This document shows, one piece after another, positions 6,490 to 14,275 of a stretch of DNA of 34,305 nucleotides. The notes under the pieces were generated by a model. That model was not told where the DNA came from. It was given only the letters and a program-made list of their open reading frames with translations, and searched no databases. Numbering within the stretch: the first letter of the stretch is position 1; each line of letters begins with the position of its first letter. The stretch comes from a bacterium (GTDB lineage Bacteria; Verrucomicrobiota; Verrucomicrobiia; Limisphaerales; RI-55). Both the position numbers and the translations under genes were made by a program. The stretch covers positions 221,923-256,227 of the forward strand of contig WGOC01000022.1 of the NCBI GenBank assembly GCA_016124235.1. The letters run 5' to 3'.

Positions 6490-7776
6490 ATGTCGTTGAC
6501 CGAACAAATGACGAACCTGGCGCAGCGGGCAAAGGCCGCCTCCCGCCAGCTCGCTCGATTGAGTTCTGAGCAAAAGAATACCTGCCTCCGCGCCATGGCG
6601 GACGCCCTTGAGGCCAACGCGAAGCTGATCCAGGAAGCCAATGCCCAGGATCGCGAAGCGGCCGCCTGCATGGGTTTGAGCGCGGCGATGATCGAGCGAC
6701 TCGAACTGAACGACAAACGCATTGCGGCGATGGCTCGCGGGCTTCGGGAAGTCGCCGTTTTGCACGATCCGGTCGGTCGATTGCTCGATGAGCGCACGCG
6801 TCCAAACGGACTAAAACTGCAAAAGATCACCTGCCCATTGGGAGTGGTGGTCATCATTTACGAAAGCCGGCCGAACGTAACGGCCGACGCGGCGAGCCTT
6901 TGTTTCAAGGCGGGAAGCGCGACGATACTTCGCGGCGGCAAGGAAGCGATCGCGTCCAATCAAACCATCGCGCGAATCATGGTGGAAGCCGGTCGGAAGG
7001 CGTTGCCCGATTTTCCCGTCGACGCGATTCAAGTCGTGCCGACGACGGATCGAGCCGCGATACCTGAGCTGCTTGCGCTCACGCAATATGTTGATCTTTG
7101 CATGCCGCGTGGTGGTGAGGGATTGATTCGTGCCGTCGCCGGTTGCAGCAAGGTGCCGGTGATCAAGCATTACAAGGGCGTTTGCCACGTCTTTGTCGAT
7201 CGCGCCGCCGATCTCGAAATGGCCAAAGCAATCGCCGTCAATGCCAAGTGCCAGCGTCCGAGTGTGTGCAACGCGATGGAAACGTTGCTCGTGGACCAGG
7301 CGATCGCCGGCAAATTTCTGCCCGCTGTTTATTCCGCGCTGGCGGAATTCAAAGTGGAACTCCGATGTGATCCGGCGGCGCTGGCGATTTTGAATTCCGC
7401 AATCCACAAACCGCAATCCACGATCAAACCAGCGGCAGACACCGATTGGTCGACGGAGTACAATGACTACATTCTCAATGTCAGGGTTGTTGAGTGTTGG
7501 CAGGCGGCGATCAATCACGTCAACACCTTTGGTTCGGGGCATTCGGACAGCATCGTAACCGCCGACGAAAGCCGGGCACGGAAGTTCTTGCAGGAAGTGG
7601 ACTCGGCGGCCGTGTATTGGAATGCGTCGACACGATTCACCGACGGCGGCGAATTCGGCATGGGTGCGGAGATCGGGATCAGCACGGACAAGATTGGCGC
7701 CCGTGGTCCAATGGGGCTCGATGAGTTGGTCACCTACAAATGGCACTGCCTCGGCACCGGACAGGTGAGGACGTAG
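6490..7776 (+). CDS. proA: gamma-glutamyl phosphate reductase
   Basis: ProA catalyses the second step of proline synthesis, NADPH-dependent reduction of glutamyl 5-phosphate to the semialdehyde, in the cytosol (EC 1.2.1.41). The ATG at 6490 (MSLTEQMTNLAQRAK) gives 428 residues, near the usual 415-420. The frame is open for 65 codons upstream, but those do not resemble the family. The catalytic cysteine is Cys260 in QRPSVCNAMET. ESRPNVTADAA and GGEFGMGAEIGISTDK are further ProA signatures. A short low-complexity insertion sits near residues 303-312, where the DNA carries a repeated CCGCAATCCAC unit. No proB lies beside it. The assignment is certain. Confidence 0.97.
   Translation: MSLTEQMTNLAQRAKAASRQLARLSSEQKNTCLRAMADALEANAKLIQEANAQDREAAACMGLSAAMIERLELNDKRIAAMARGLREVAVLHDPVGRLLDERTRPNGLKLQKITCPLGVVVIIYESRPNVTADAASLCFKAGSATILRGGKEAIASNQTIARIMVEAGRKALPDFPVDAIQVVPTTDRAAIPELLALTQYVDLCMPRGGEGLIRAVAGCSKVPVIKHYKGVCHVFVDRAADLEMAKAIAVNAKCQRPSVCNAMETLLVDQAIAGKFLPAVYSALAEFKVELRCDPAALAILNSAIHKPQSTIKPAADTDWSTEYNDYILNVRVVECWQAAINHVNTFGSGHSDSIVTADESRARKFLQEVDSAAVYWNASTRFTDGGEFGMGAEIGISTDKIGARGPMGLDELVTYKWHCLGTGQVRT
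7398..7424. repeat. short tandem repeat inside proA
   Basis: Two near-identical units of about 14 bases, CCGCAATCCACAAA then CCGCAATCCACGAT, lie in frame within proA. They encode the residues PQSTIKP and flanks, next to a surface segment that varies in the family. Units of this type look like the degenerate short repeats found between genes, here tolerated inside one. Confidence 0.6.
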
Positions 7777-7935
7777 AAGGTCAAAGGACAAACGACCAAG
7801 GACAAAAGAAAAGGAGCAGGACCAACACCCGAGGTGAAACCCGGCCGGCGCTCGGATTTACAATTGTGAATTGGAATTTCATTTGAAATTGATCATTGGT
7901 AATTAGTCATTTGAAAACTCCTCCTTTTTTTCCCG
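7777..7935. repeat. degenerate low-complexity extragenic repeats
   Basis: The gap between proA and accA starts with imperfect iterations of CAAAGGACAAA / GACCAAGGACAAA (7782-7812). A second block (about 7860-7915) has iterated AATTG, GAATTTCATTTGAAATT and ATTGGTAATTAGTCATTTG words. No coding frame is evident. Similar word-like repeats are, from memory, common between genes in Verrucomicrobia and relatives. The AT-rich second block may also supply the accA promoter. Confidence 0.5.
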
Positions 7936-7973
7936 GTTGCCCCCCTCGGGGTGCGCCTCTACACTCGCCGGCC

Positions 7974-8951
7974 ATGAAACATCAGCTTGATTTCGAAAAG
8001 CCCATTTTCGAATTGCAGCGCAAGCTGGAGGAACTGAAGAAGCACCCGGAAACGCATTCCATGGGTGTAAGCTTCGAAGAGGAAATTGCCCTGATCGAAG
8101 CGAAGATCGAAGAAACCCGTCGACAGATCTTCCTGAATTTGACGCCGTGGCAACGGGTCCAGTTGGCGCGTCACCCGCGCCGCCCGTTCACAATGGATTA
8201 TCTGGGGCTGGCGTTTGAGGACTTTGGAGAAATTCACGGTGACCGACTGTTTGCCGAGGACCGCGCGATGGTCGGTGGCTTTGCGAAGCTGGGCCATCAT
8301 CGCGTCGTCGTGATCGGTACGCAGAAAGGGCGCGACACCAAGGAAAACATCAAACGCAACTTCGGTTCGGCTCATCCGGAAGGCTATCGCAAGGCGCTTC
8401 GCTTGATGCAACTCGCGGACAAGTTCAACCTGCCCATCATCACGTTGATTGACACTGCCGGCGCGTATCCCGGGATCGGTGCCGAGGAACGACACATCGC
8501 CGAGGCCATTGCCGTGAACCTGCGCGAAATGATGTTGATCCGCACGCCGATCATTGCGGCGGTGATTGGCGAGGGCGGCTCCGGCGGCGCGTTGGGCATT
8601 GGCGTGGCCAATCGCGTTTTGATTTTGGAGAACGCCTACTACTCAGTCATCAGTCCGGAAGGTTGCGCGGCCATTTTGTGGAAGGATCGCGCGGCAGCAC
8701 CGCAGGCAGCTGAAGCGCTGAAGATCACCGCGCGCCATTTGCACGAGCTGGGACTCGTCGACGAAGTGGTGCCTGAGCCACTTGGCGGCGCGCACAATGA
8801 TCCCGAAGGGACGGCGGCCAACTTGAAATCGGCGCTGCTTAATCATCTGGAGGCCTGCCTCGGAATGAGCGTCGACGAACGACTCAAGCAACGCTACGAA
8901 AAGTTTCGCGCTCTCGGCCGCTTCGACGAAGGGCAGTCCAAGGCGGCTTGA
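7974..8951 (+). CDS. accA: acetyl-CoA carboxylase carboxyltransferase subunit alpha
   Basis: AccA with AccD forms the carboxyltransferase that moves the carboxyl group from biotin-BCCP to acetyl-CoA, giving malonyl-CoA for fatty-acid synthesis. The ATG at 7974 gives 325 residues, close to the 319 of E. coli. The N-terminal helix (LDFEKPIFELQRKLEELKK), the segment PWQRVQLARHPRRP, LIDTAGAYPGIGAEERHIAEAI and GEGGSGGALGIGVAN, then YYSVISPEGCAAILWKD, are all family signatures. In-frame codons before the ATG are not family-like. accD is not in the window. The gene stands 27 nt before tcdA on the same strand and may be cotranscribed. Confidence 0.97.
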   Translation: MKHQLDFEKPIFELQRKLEELKKHPETHSMGVSFEEEIALIEAKIEETRRQIFLNLTPWQRVQLARHPRRPFTMDYLGLAFEDFGEIHGDRLFAEDRAMVGGFAKLGHHRVVVIGTQKGRDTKENIKRNFGSAHPEGYRKALRLMQLADKFNLPIITLIDTAGAYPGIGAEERHIAEAIAVNLREMMLIRTPIIAAVIGEGGSGGALGIGVANRVLILENAYYSVISPEGCAAILWKDRAAAPQAAEALKITARHLHELGLVDEVVPEPLGGAHNDPEGTAANLKSALLNHLEACLGMSVDERLKQRYEKFRALGRFDEGQSKAA

Positions 8952-8978
8952 ACCCGGCTCGTTTCTCTGCTTCTTCCA

Positions 8979-9764
8979 ATGTCCGACTACGAACAACGCT
9001 TCGGCGGAATTGCGCGTTTGTACGGACGTGATGGGTTGGACCGATTGCGGCGAGCGCACGTTGCCGTGGTTGGAATTGGTGGTGTGGGTTCCTGGTCGGC
9101 GGAAGCCCTGGCTCGATCGGGCGTCGGCAAGCTGACGTTGATCGATCTCGACGACATCTGCGTGACCAACGTCAACCGACAGATACATGCGACAAATCCT
9201 GATATCGGTGCTCTGAAAGTTTCTGCGATGGCGCGGCGGATTCAGGAAATCAATGCTGCCTGCGAAGTTCATTCAATTGAGGAATTTTTCACCGGCTCGA
9301 ACGCTGCAAAGCTACTCTGTCACGAATTCAATTGTATCCTCGATGCGATCGATAACGTCGCGAACAAATGTCTTCTGATCGCTGGATGTCGGGAGCGGAA
9401 GATCCCCGTCGTGACCACCGGTGGCGCCGGCGGGCGAACGGATCCGACGCAGATTCGGATCGATGATCTCACACGGGTGACCCACGACCCGTTGATTCGC
9501 CAGGTCCGCAGGACGCTTCGTCGCGAACACGGATTTCCGGGTGATGCAAAATCGATGTTTGGCGTGCCGTGTGTGTATTCGACTGAACCGGTTCGCTACC
9601 CCTGGAGCGATGGCACGGTTTGCGAAACGAAGGAACCGGGTGACGACAACTTACGGATGGATTGCAACAGCGGCTACGGCTCGGTGACACATTTGACGGG
9701 AACGGTCGGCTTTGCCGCAGCCGCGGAAGTGATCAAGCTTCTGGTGAAGCCGACGGCGGGATGA
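8979..9764 (+). CDS. tcdA: tRNA threonylcarbamoyladenosine dehydratase
   Basis: TcdA (CsdL) is an E1-like, ATP-dependent enzyme that cyclises t6A at position 37 of ANN-decoding tRNAs to ct6A. The 261-residue length matches E. coli TcdA (268). It begins with YEQRFGGIARLYG, the family's N-terminal signature. A nucleotide-binding loop GIGGVG follows at residues 32-37, then LIDLDDICVTNVNRQ, where the acidic residues bind Mg-ATP. TTGGAGGRTDPTQI and the C-terminal GSVTHLTGTVGFAAAAEVI also fit. MoeB/ThiF relatives share the fold but lack this N-terminus. It follows accA closely. Its 3' end converges on the sigma-54 activator gene with 12 nt between them. Confidence 0.95.
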   Translation: MSDYEQRFGGIARLYGRDGLDRLRRAHVAVVGIGGVGSWSAEALARSGVGKLTLIDLDDICVTNVNRQIHATNPDIGALKVSAMARRIQEINAACEVHSIEEFFTGSNAAKLLCHEFNCILDAIDNVANKCLLIAGCRERKIPVVTTGGAGGRTDPTQIRIDDLTRVTHDPLIRQVRRTLRREHGFPGDAKSMFGVPCVYSTEPVRYPWSDGTVCETKEPGDDNLRMDCNSGYGSVTHLTGTVGFAAAAEVIKLLVKPTAG

Positions 9765-9776
9765 TTCCCGCTTTGA

Positions 9777-11246
9777 TCACTCAATCGACAGCGCCTGCTT
9801 GATCTTGAATTTCTCCAAACGTTTGCGCAGCGTCGCGCGCGTAATTCCCAGAATCTTTGCGGCTTGAACCTGGTTGCCGCCGGTTTCCTGCATGGCTTGC
9901 ACAATCAATTCACGTTCCACGGCGGGAATCACTTTGAGCGAGCTGTTTTCGCGTGCCCATTTGAAGAGTTGTCGCGCCAACGATGGAATGCCGTCGGGGG
10001 CGGCAGCCATCATTTCGGCAGGTATCGTGTTGGCGGAACCACCTTCAACTGGTTGGGCAGCGGCGCTGGCGGCGACTGATCCAGTTACCTCCGCCGGCAA
10101 GTCTGCCAGTAGTATGGCGTCACTCTTGGCCACAACGAGCGCTCGTTCGATGACGTTTTCCAGTTCGCGGACGTTGCCTGGCCAACGGTACGATTCAAGG
10201 GCGGCCAGTGCGTCGGTTGCGATGGACTTCGGCTTGTTGCCCGATTGGTGACTGAATTTTTTGAGGAAGTAATTTACGAGCAGCCGGATGTCGGACCGGC
10301 GTTCGCGCAACGGGGGCATCTGCACGCGCACGACATTGAGGCGATAGAAAAGATCTTCCCGGAATTCGCGATTGGCGACGGCTTGTTCCAAAGGTTTGTT
10401 GGTGGCGGCGATCACTCGCACGTCCACAGTCACCGATTGATTACCGCCTACGCGCTCGAAGGTGCCGGATTGGAGCACTCGCAAAATCTTGGTCTGCGTG
10501 GGCAGCGACATGTCACCGATCTCATCGAGGAAGATGGTGCCGCCATGGCATTGCTCAAATTTACCGATGCGTTGGCTCGCCGCGCCGGTGAACGCTCCTC
10601 GCTCGTGCCCGAACAGTTCGCTTTCGAGCAGGTTTTCCGGAATGGCCGCGCAATTGATGGCGAGGAACGGTTTTTCGGAGCGACGGCTGTGATGGTAGAT
10701 CGCGCGCGCGACCAGTTCCTTGCCGGTGCCGCTTTCCCCGGTGATCAGAGCCGTCGCGTCGGAGGCAGCCAGTTGGCCGATCAATTTGAACACGCTTTGC
10801 ATCGGGTCTGACCGGCCGACGATGCCCTGTTCGTAATCCTCGGTTTCCAGCATCGGCTCGTAGCTGACAATTTGTTTCATGTCGCGCGACGCTTTGAGGG
10901 CGTCGGCCACGAGTTGCTTGAGCTTGGGAATGTCGAACGGCTTGAGCAGGTAATCGAAGGCGCCCAGCTTCATTGCTTCGATCGCGGTCTGGGTGGTGCC
11001 GTAGGCGGTCATCATGATGACCGGAAGTTTGGTGTCGATTTCGCGAAGGCGCCGGAGTGTTTCCAGCCCGTTAATTCCGCCCATGCGCACGTCCATGATG
11101 ACGAGGTCGGGGTGGACGCGGGGAATGAGTTGGAGGCCTTCCTCACCGCTGCCAGCGGTCGTCAGTTCGATCTCCGGGGAAGCAAAGATGCGCCGAAACG
11201 AGTACTGCACGTCGGCCTCATCGTCGATCAACAGAATCTTGTCCAT
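9777..11246 (-). CDS. NtrC-family sigma-54 dependent response regulator
   Basis: A 489-residue transcription activator with three domains. The receiver domain (1-120) has the acidic pair Asp8/Asp9, phospho-acceptor Asp52, Thr80 and Lys102. The AAA+ domain (about 140-375) has Walker A GESGTGKE (170-177), the sigma-54 contacting loop GAFTGA (217-222) and Walker B LDEIGD (240-245). A C-terminal Fis-type helix-turn-helix ends the protein (GNQVQAAKILGITRATLRKRLEKF). All key residues are present, so it should be phosphorylated and act on sigma-54 promoters. No histidine kinase gene is adjacent. It is followed by no gene on its strand and preceded by an 86-nt gap. A candidate target in this window is the fliW operon, by inference only. 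Confidence 0.96.
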   Translation of the reverse strand: MDKILLIDDEADVQYSFRRIFASPEIELTTAGSGEEGLQLIPRVHPDLVIMDVRMGGINGLETLRRLREIDTKLPVIMMTAYGTTQTAIEAMKLGAFDYLLKPFDIPKLKQLVADALKASRDMKQIVSYEPMLETEDYEQGIVGRSDPMQSVFKLIGQLAASDATALITGESGTGKELVARAIYHHSRRSEKPFLAINCAAIPENLLESELFGHERGAFTGAASQRIGKFEQCHGGTIFLDEIGDMSLPTQTKILRVLQSGTFERVGGNQSVTVDVRVIAATNKPLEQAVANREFREDLFYRLNVVRVQMPPLRERRSDIRLLVNYFLKKFSHQSGNKPKSIATDALAALESYRWPGNVRELENVIERALVVAKSDAILLADLPAEVTGSVAASAAAQPVEGGSANTIPAEMMAAAPDGIPSLARQLFKWARENSSLKVIPAVERELIVQAMQETGGNQVQAAKILGITRATLRKRLEKFKIKQALSIE

Positions 11247-11332
11247 GTCAGCTTCAATTGCCCAAAGGCTCGGAGGATTAGCAAGGTTCGCCAGATTTAA
11301 CAGTGATTTCTCAATGGATCACACCCGCCGGA

Positions 11333-12424
11333 TCAGATTTCTTGCGGGCCGGTGAACTCCTCAAGGTGTTCGCGATCTTTCAGAAAGAGGTAGACAATCC
11401 CGCCGATCAAGCTCCAGGCGAGACTGCCAGCATAGGCCAATAGCGAGATCGTGAGGGCGGAAGTTTCGGCCACAAAAAATGGCGCGCTCGCCAGTATCAC
11501 CACATACAAGTTTTCGCGTACCCCAAGCCCGCTTGGCGTAATGGGAAGTGCGGCGATGCAAATGATGGTGGGCACGATCAACAGCCATACCGAGAGCGGG
11601 ACCATGATCGAAAGGCCATGGGCCAGAATGACGTATTGGGCGACGCACAGGATATTTATGACCATCGACACCAGCATCATCCGGAGAAAGAAGTGGCGGT
11701 TCCGGCCGAATTCGCGACATGAGACCAAAGAGCGTTCGATCCACTCGCCTTTCGGCAAGCGGCGCAACCAATCGCGGGCGCCACGCCACTGACGAGTGAG
11801 CCCGCCCCAAAACGCGAGTCCGACGAATCCCGTGCCGGCAAACAATGTCGCAATGACCACGATCGCGAGCAAACGCAGCCGGTCATGCCCATGGAGCAAA
11901 CCAAGGTTGGGGAGAACCATTAATCCCGCGAAGAGCAGCATGGTCCACAGTCCGATGACGCGATCAACGAAAACGGTGACGACAGCTTCGGTCTTTTGGT
12001 GGGCGGTTTCGCGAGCGGCGTAGTACGCCTTGACGAGATCGCCGCCAGTCGAACCCAAAAGGAATGAATTGAAGAAATGCGCGACGAGCGAAATGCGAAG
12101 CGCGCGCTCCCAGGGCAACCGCAATCCTTGGGTCCTCAGCGCGATGAGCCAGCGGGCGGCTCCCGTGAAAATGATGGATCCCATGATCAGGAACGATCCA
12201 AAAAGGGGGACTGGCGTAACCGTTGTAAGGCTTTGCCAGAGTTGCGGTGGGCCCAACTGCCAACCCACCTTCCATTGATCCCAACGAGTTAATTCGTCCC
12301 AAGCCGGGCTACGAGTGCCCCACGCCGAGCGACCTTCATTGAGAAAGATCGTGTTAAAAACCCAAAACAGGAGCAGGAGGCAAATCGCCAGCCGCAGGCC
12401 CGACCGAACGATTTTTTTGTTCAT
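11333..12424 (-). CDS. flippase-like integral membrane protein (LPG synthase TM/UPF0104 family)
   Basis: A polytopic inner-membrane protein of 363 residues from the ATG at 12424. An upstream in-frame start at 12442 is less likely, because GGAG stands at the right distance before 12424. About eight hydrophobic helices are visible. HFFNSFLLGSTGGDLVKAYY and, near the end, ALPITPSGLGVRENLYV are the two hallmark loops of the lysylphosphatidylglycerol synthetase transmembrane domain family (YbhN/AglD-like). The soluble aminoacyl-transferase domain of MprF is absent, so lipid lysinylation is unlikely; such stand-alone members are thought to move or handle lipid-linked molecules. It follows the TIM-barrel gene by 2 nt, so both are in one operon. 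The substrate is unknown. Confidence 0.87.
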   Translation of the reverse strand: MNKKIVRSGLRLAICLLLLFWVFNTIFLNEGRSAWGTRSPAWDELTRWDQWKVGWQLGPPQLWQSLTTVTPVPLFGSFLIMGSIIFTGAARWLIALRTQGLRLPWERALRISLVAHFFNSFLLGSTGGDLVKAYYAARETAHQKTEAVVTVFVDRVIGLWTMLLFAGLMVLPNLGLLHGHDRLRLLAIVVIATLFAGTGFVGLAFWGGLTRQWRGARDWLRRLPKGEWIERSLVSCREFGRNRHFFLRMMLVSMVINILCVAQYVILAHGLSIMVPLSVWLLIVPTIICIAALPITPSGLGVRENLYVVILASAPFFVAETSALTISLLAYAGSLAWSLIGGIVYLFLKDREHLEEFTGPQEI

Positions 12425-12426
12425 GC

Positions 12427-13341
12427 TCACTCCGCGCCCCAAATGCCCTTCACGTGCTGCACACCGCGTTGCACGGCTTCGGTGGTAAGCGAAGGGCTGA
12501 ATTCAAAAACCCTGATCGTGTCCGGTCCAATGAATGGAGCCAGTGCGGCAAAATCGATCGTTCCGGTTCCCGGCTCCTGATGGTCCCGTCCCGGCGCGAG
12601 CACGTCGTGGATGTGAGTTCCCACCAAACGATCCGCGAGATTTTCTAGGTGAAACTGATGAAGGATCAATCCGAGATGTTCCTTGATCTGCGCGTGACCG
12701 GTGTCGTGCCAATAGCCGACGGTTTCCGCCGGAAGACCTTTGAGCCAGAAAGGGAGGTCGCCTTCGAAGGGGATTTCCTCGACCGCGTCGCGATTTTCGA
12801 TCCCCAGGCGCACACCGGCCGCGGCGGCAGCTTCAACAAATTGTTTTAAAAGTTCATCCGCGCGCTCGGTATATTTTTCCTTGCGGCGCTCCCTTTTTTC
12901 CAAAGCTTCAGCCAGAAGCTTTTCGTACCGAGGCGATCCGCCTTCCCCCTGCTTGATCATGTCCAAGAGTTTGTCGGTGTAGTCGCGCATGGTGATGCGT
13001 CCCATGTGAAGCACAACTGCCCGGGCGCCGACGCGAACCGCCGTCTCGATACTTTTCAAGGTGTGCTTGATGGCGTTTTCCCTTTCCCAACGATCGGACG
13101 TCGTAAACTTAAAGACGTTGGGGGCCGCCTGATTGACTCCCATCGGCAGCGGGCAAAAGTTGTGAACTGACGAGATCTTGATTTCGCCCGCATCGACGCA
13201 TTCGTAGATCCCGGGCAGCAGGCTGATGCGAATTCCGTGGCTCAGCTCGGCGTATTCGAAGCCGAGGTCCCGAATTTCGCGCAACATTTCACGGCCGTCC
13301 GTGTGTCGGTGGGAATTCCAGCAGGTCGAAAGTGAATACAT
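12427..13341 (-). CDS. sugar phosphate isomerase/epimerase-like TIM barrel protein
   Basis: A 304-residue member of the xylose isomerase-like/AP endonuclease 2 superfamily (cytosolic TIM barrel). Motifs on successive strands include YAELSHGI, SSVHNFCP, AVVLHMGR, GVRLGIENRD, GYWHDTGHAQI, GTHIHDV and, last, VFEFSPS. The Glu, Asp/His, His and Glu residues expected to hold the divalent metal are present. The substrate cannot be named; relatives act on sugars, inositols or hydroxypyruvate. A helical charged stretch around residues 145-165 (KRERRKEKYTERADEL) is longer than in many relatives. The start codon lies immediately after the rpsU terminator with no Shine-Dalgarno, so the 5' end may be leaderless or the start wrong. 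It is cotranscribed with the membrane protein gene downstream. Confidence 0.85.
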   Translation of the reverse strand: MYSLSTCWNSHRHTDGREMLREIRDLGFEYAELSHGIRISLLPGIYECVDAGEIKISSVHNFCPLPMGVNQAAPNVFKFTTSDRWERENAIKHTLKSIETAVRVGARAVVLHMGRITMRDYTDKLLDMIKQGEGGSPRYEKLLAEALEKRERRKEKYTERADELLKQFVEAAAAAGVRLGIENRDAVEEIPFEGDLPFWLKGLPAETVGYWHDTGHAQIKEHLGLILHQFHLENLADRLVGTHIHDVLAPGRDHQEPGTGTIDFAALAPFIGPDTIRVFEFSPSLTTEAVQRGVQHVKGIWGAE

Positions 13342-13349
13342 CTAAATAA

Positions 13350-13392
13350 TAAAAAGCCGAGTGCCGTTCGCGATGCAACCGGACACTCGGCT
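13350..13392 (-). terminator. intrinsic terminator of rpsU
   Basis: AGCCGAGTG (13355-13363) pairs with CACTCGGCT (13384-13392), extended by CCG/CGG with one bulged base. On the minus strand the stem is followed by TTTTTATTATTT. It lies 16 nt past rpsU and directly before the ATG of the TIM-barrel gene, so that gene either needs read-through or a promoter inside this element. Confidence 0.92.
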
Positions 13393-13408
13393 GGAATCAG
13401 TTGGCAGA

Positions 13409-13606
13409 TTAGGAATTGGCGTGGCGGGCGCTCAGCATGGCGGAAAAACGAGCCGCCTTCATCTTGCGCCGACGACGTTCGCTAGGCTTCTCGAAGTGGC
13501 GATGATTGCGCACTTCCTTCAGCGTCCCTTCGCGATCGATCTTCTTCTTGAGACGTCGCAGGGCTTTCTCTACCGATTCGCCTTTTTTAAGTCTGATCTC
13601 AGTCAA
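13409..13606 (-). CDS. rpsU: 30S ribosomal protein bS21
   Basis: bS21 is a small basic protein of the 30S subunit near the anti-Shine-Dalgarno end of 16S rRNA. The 65-residue product fits the family: EIRLKKGESVEKALRRLKKKIDREG, then RNHRHFEKPSERRRRKMKAA. The only plausible in-frame start is a TTG at 13606; a nearby ATG runs straight into a stop. The leader contains two tight GC-rich hairpins (13622-13657) and a GAGAGGA stretch rather far from the TTG. A weak start and structured leader may signal autoregulation, as reported for rpsU in some other phyla, but that is inference here. A strong terminator follows the gene. Confidence 0.95.
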   Translation of the reverse strand: MTEIRLKKGESVEKALRRLKKKIDREGTLKEVRNHRHFEKPSERRRRKMKAARFSAMLSARHANS

Positions 13607-13621
13607 TTTATCTCACATCCT

Positions 13622-13657
13622 CTCCGAGGTCGGAGGCTTTTACGGGCCGCTCGGCCC
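13622..13657 (-). promoter_or_regulatory. two hairpins in the rpsU leader
   Basis: CTCCGA-GG-TCGGAG (13622-13635) and GGGCCG-CT-CGGCCC (13644-13657) are two short perfect inverted repeats within 55 nt of the rpsU start. They could form a leader structure that controls translation, or the second could be the 3' end of an upstream transcript. Only the repeats are seen. Confidence 0.35.
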
Positions 13658-13870
13658 AGCAAGCCGCCTGTTAGGTCGAGCCAGCAGAGTAAGAATCGGC
13701 CGTGAATCGTGTCAATCGGCAAACATTTGCGCGTAAAGATAATTCTAAATAATTAAGCGTAAGGTGGTTAGGTTCTCTTTCCGCACAAGTCAACCATTGG
13801 TGGGGCCCCGGGATGTGTTATCACTCAACACGCTTGGATTCTGCCTCAGATTGATGACGTTCTCAAAATG

Positions 13871-14275
13871 TCAGGAATGTAACTGTTTGTTTAGCAACGG
13901 GATCAGATTTTCCGGACTTTTGAAAAGAATTGCGACGCTCACGGCAAAGGCACAACCGTTGCTCTCGTCAACCCTGTGCATGTCCAAATAGAAAAGTTCG
14001 AAACCGGTAGCTTCCACCTGACCATCAGTGCCAGTACTCAAACTCGCGAGGAGGCGGTTGAAGTTTCGGGGCGCCGACTTGGCTCGTTTGAACAGAAAAG
14101 CGCGCCAATTTCTTCTTCCCCCAAATCGGACTTGGGGGTTCACCCGTTTGCAGGCGATCAACCGTCCGCGCGGAGAATATTTCAGCGGTCGGCCGGGCTC
14201 ATAAACGCTTCGTGCCTGTCCATTATCGGTATGATCGAACCCGGCCGGACGGTGCGCCTCTACCGACAAATCCAT
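13871..14275 (-). CDS. possible small hypothetical protein after gcvH
   Basis: An open frame of 134 codons begins with an ATG that overlaps the gcvH stop by one base (TAATG), an arrangement often seen in translationally coupled genes. I recognise no family in the product. The N-terminal half is rich in Arg and Gly, and the C-terminal part has a hydrophobic helix-like stretch (CAFAVSVAILFKSPENLIPLL). A plus-strand frame of about 100 codons overlaps it, so either could be a chance frame. A hairpin at 14118-14138 lies inside it, which speaks somewhat against coding. Low confidence. Confidence 0.28.
   Translation of the reverse strand: MDLSVEAHRPAGFDHTDNGQARSVYEPGRPLKYSPRGRLIACKRVNPQVRFGGRRNWRAFLFKRAKSAPRNFNRLLASLSTGTDGQVEATGFELFYLDMHRVDESNGCAFAVSVAILFKSPENLIPLLNKQLHS
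14118..14138 (-). terminator. hairpin downstream of gcvH, weak terminator candidate
   Basis: A perfect 7-bp stem CCCCCAA/TTGGGGG with a 7-nt loop stands about 140 nt after the gcvH stop. It has no T run on the minus strand, only GAAGAAGAAATT. It may be a transcript end or part of an unknown gene. Confidence 0.3.

Larger units (their letters stand above)
13607..14274. other. region between rpsU and gcvH with no confident gene
   Basis: This stretch holds the rpsU leader hairpins, the doubtful 134-codon frame, and a hairpin CCCCCAA-ATCGGAC-TTGGGGG (14118-14138). That hairpin could end the gcv transcript but lacks a T run. AT-rich sequence around 13730-13760 may hold the rpsU promoter, though I cannot assign -35/-10 boxes with confidence. 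Confidence 0.5.

Noticed and set aside
11247..11332. TGGCGAACCTTGCT upstream of the NtrC-type gene, resembling a sigma-54 promoter
   Set aside because: The spacing between the GG and GC pairs is 8, not 10, which is known to abolish sigma-54 promoter function.
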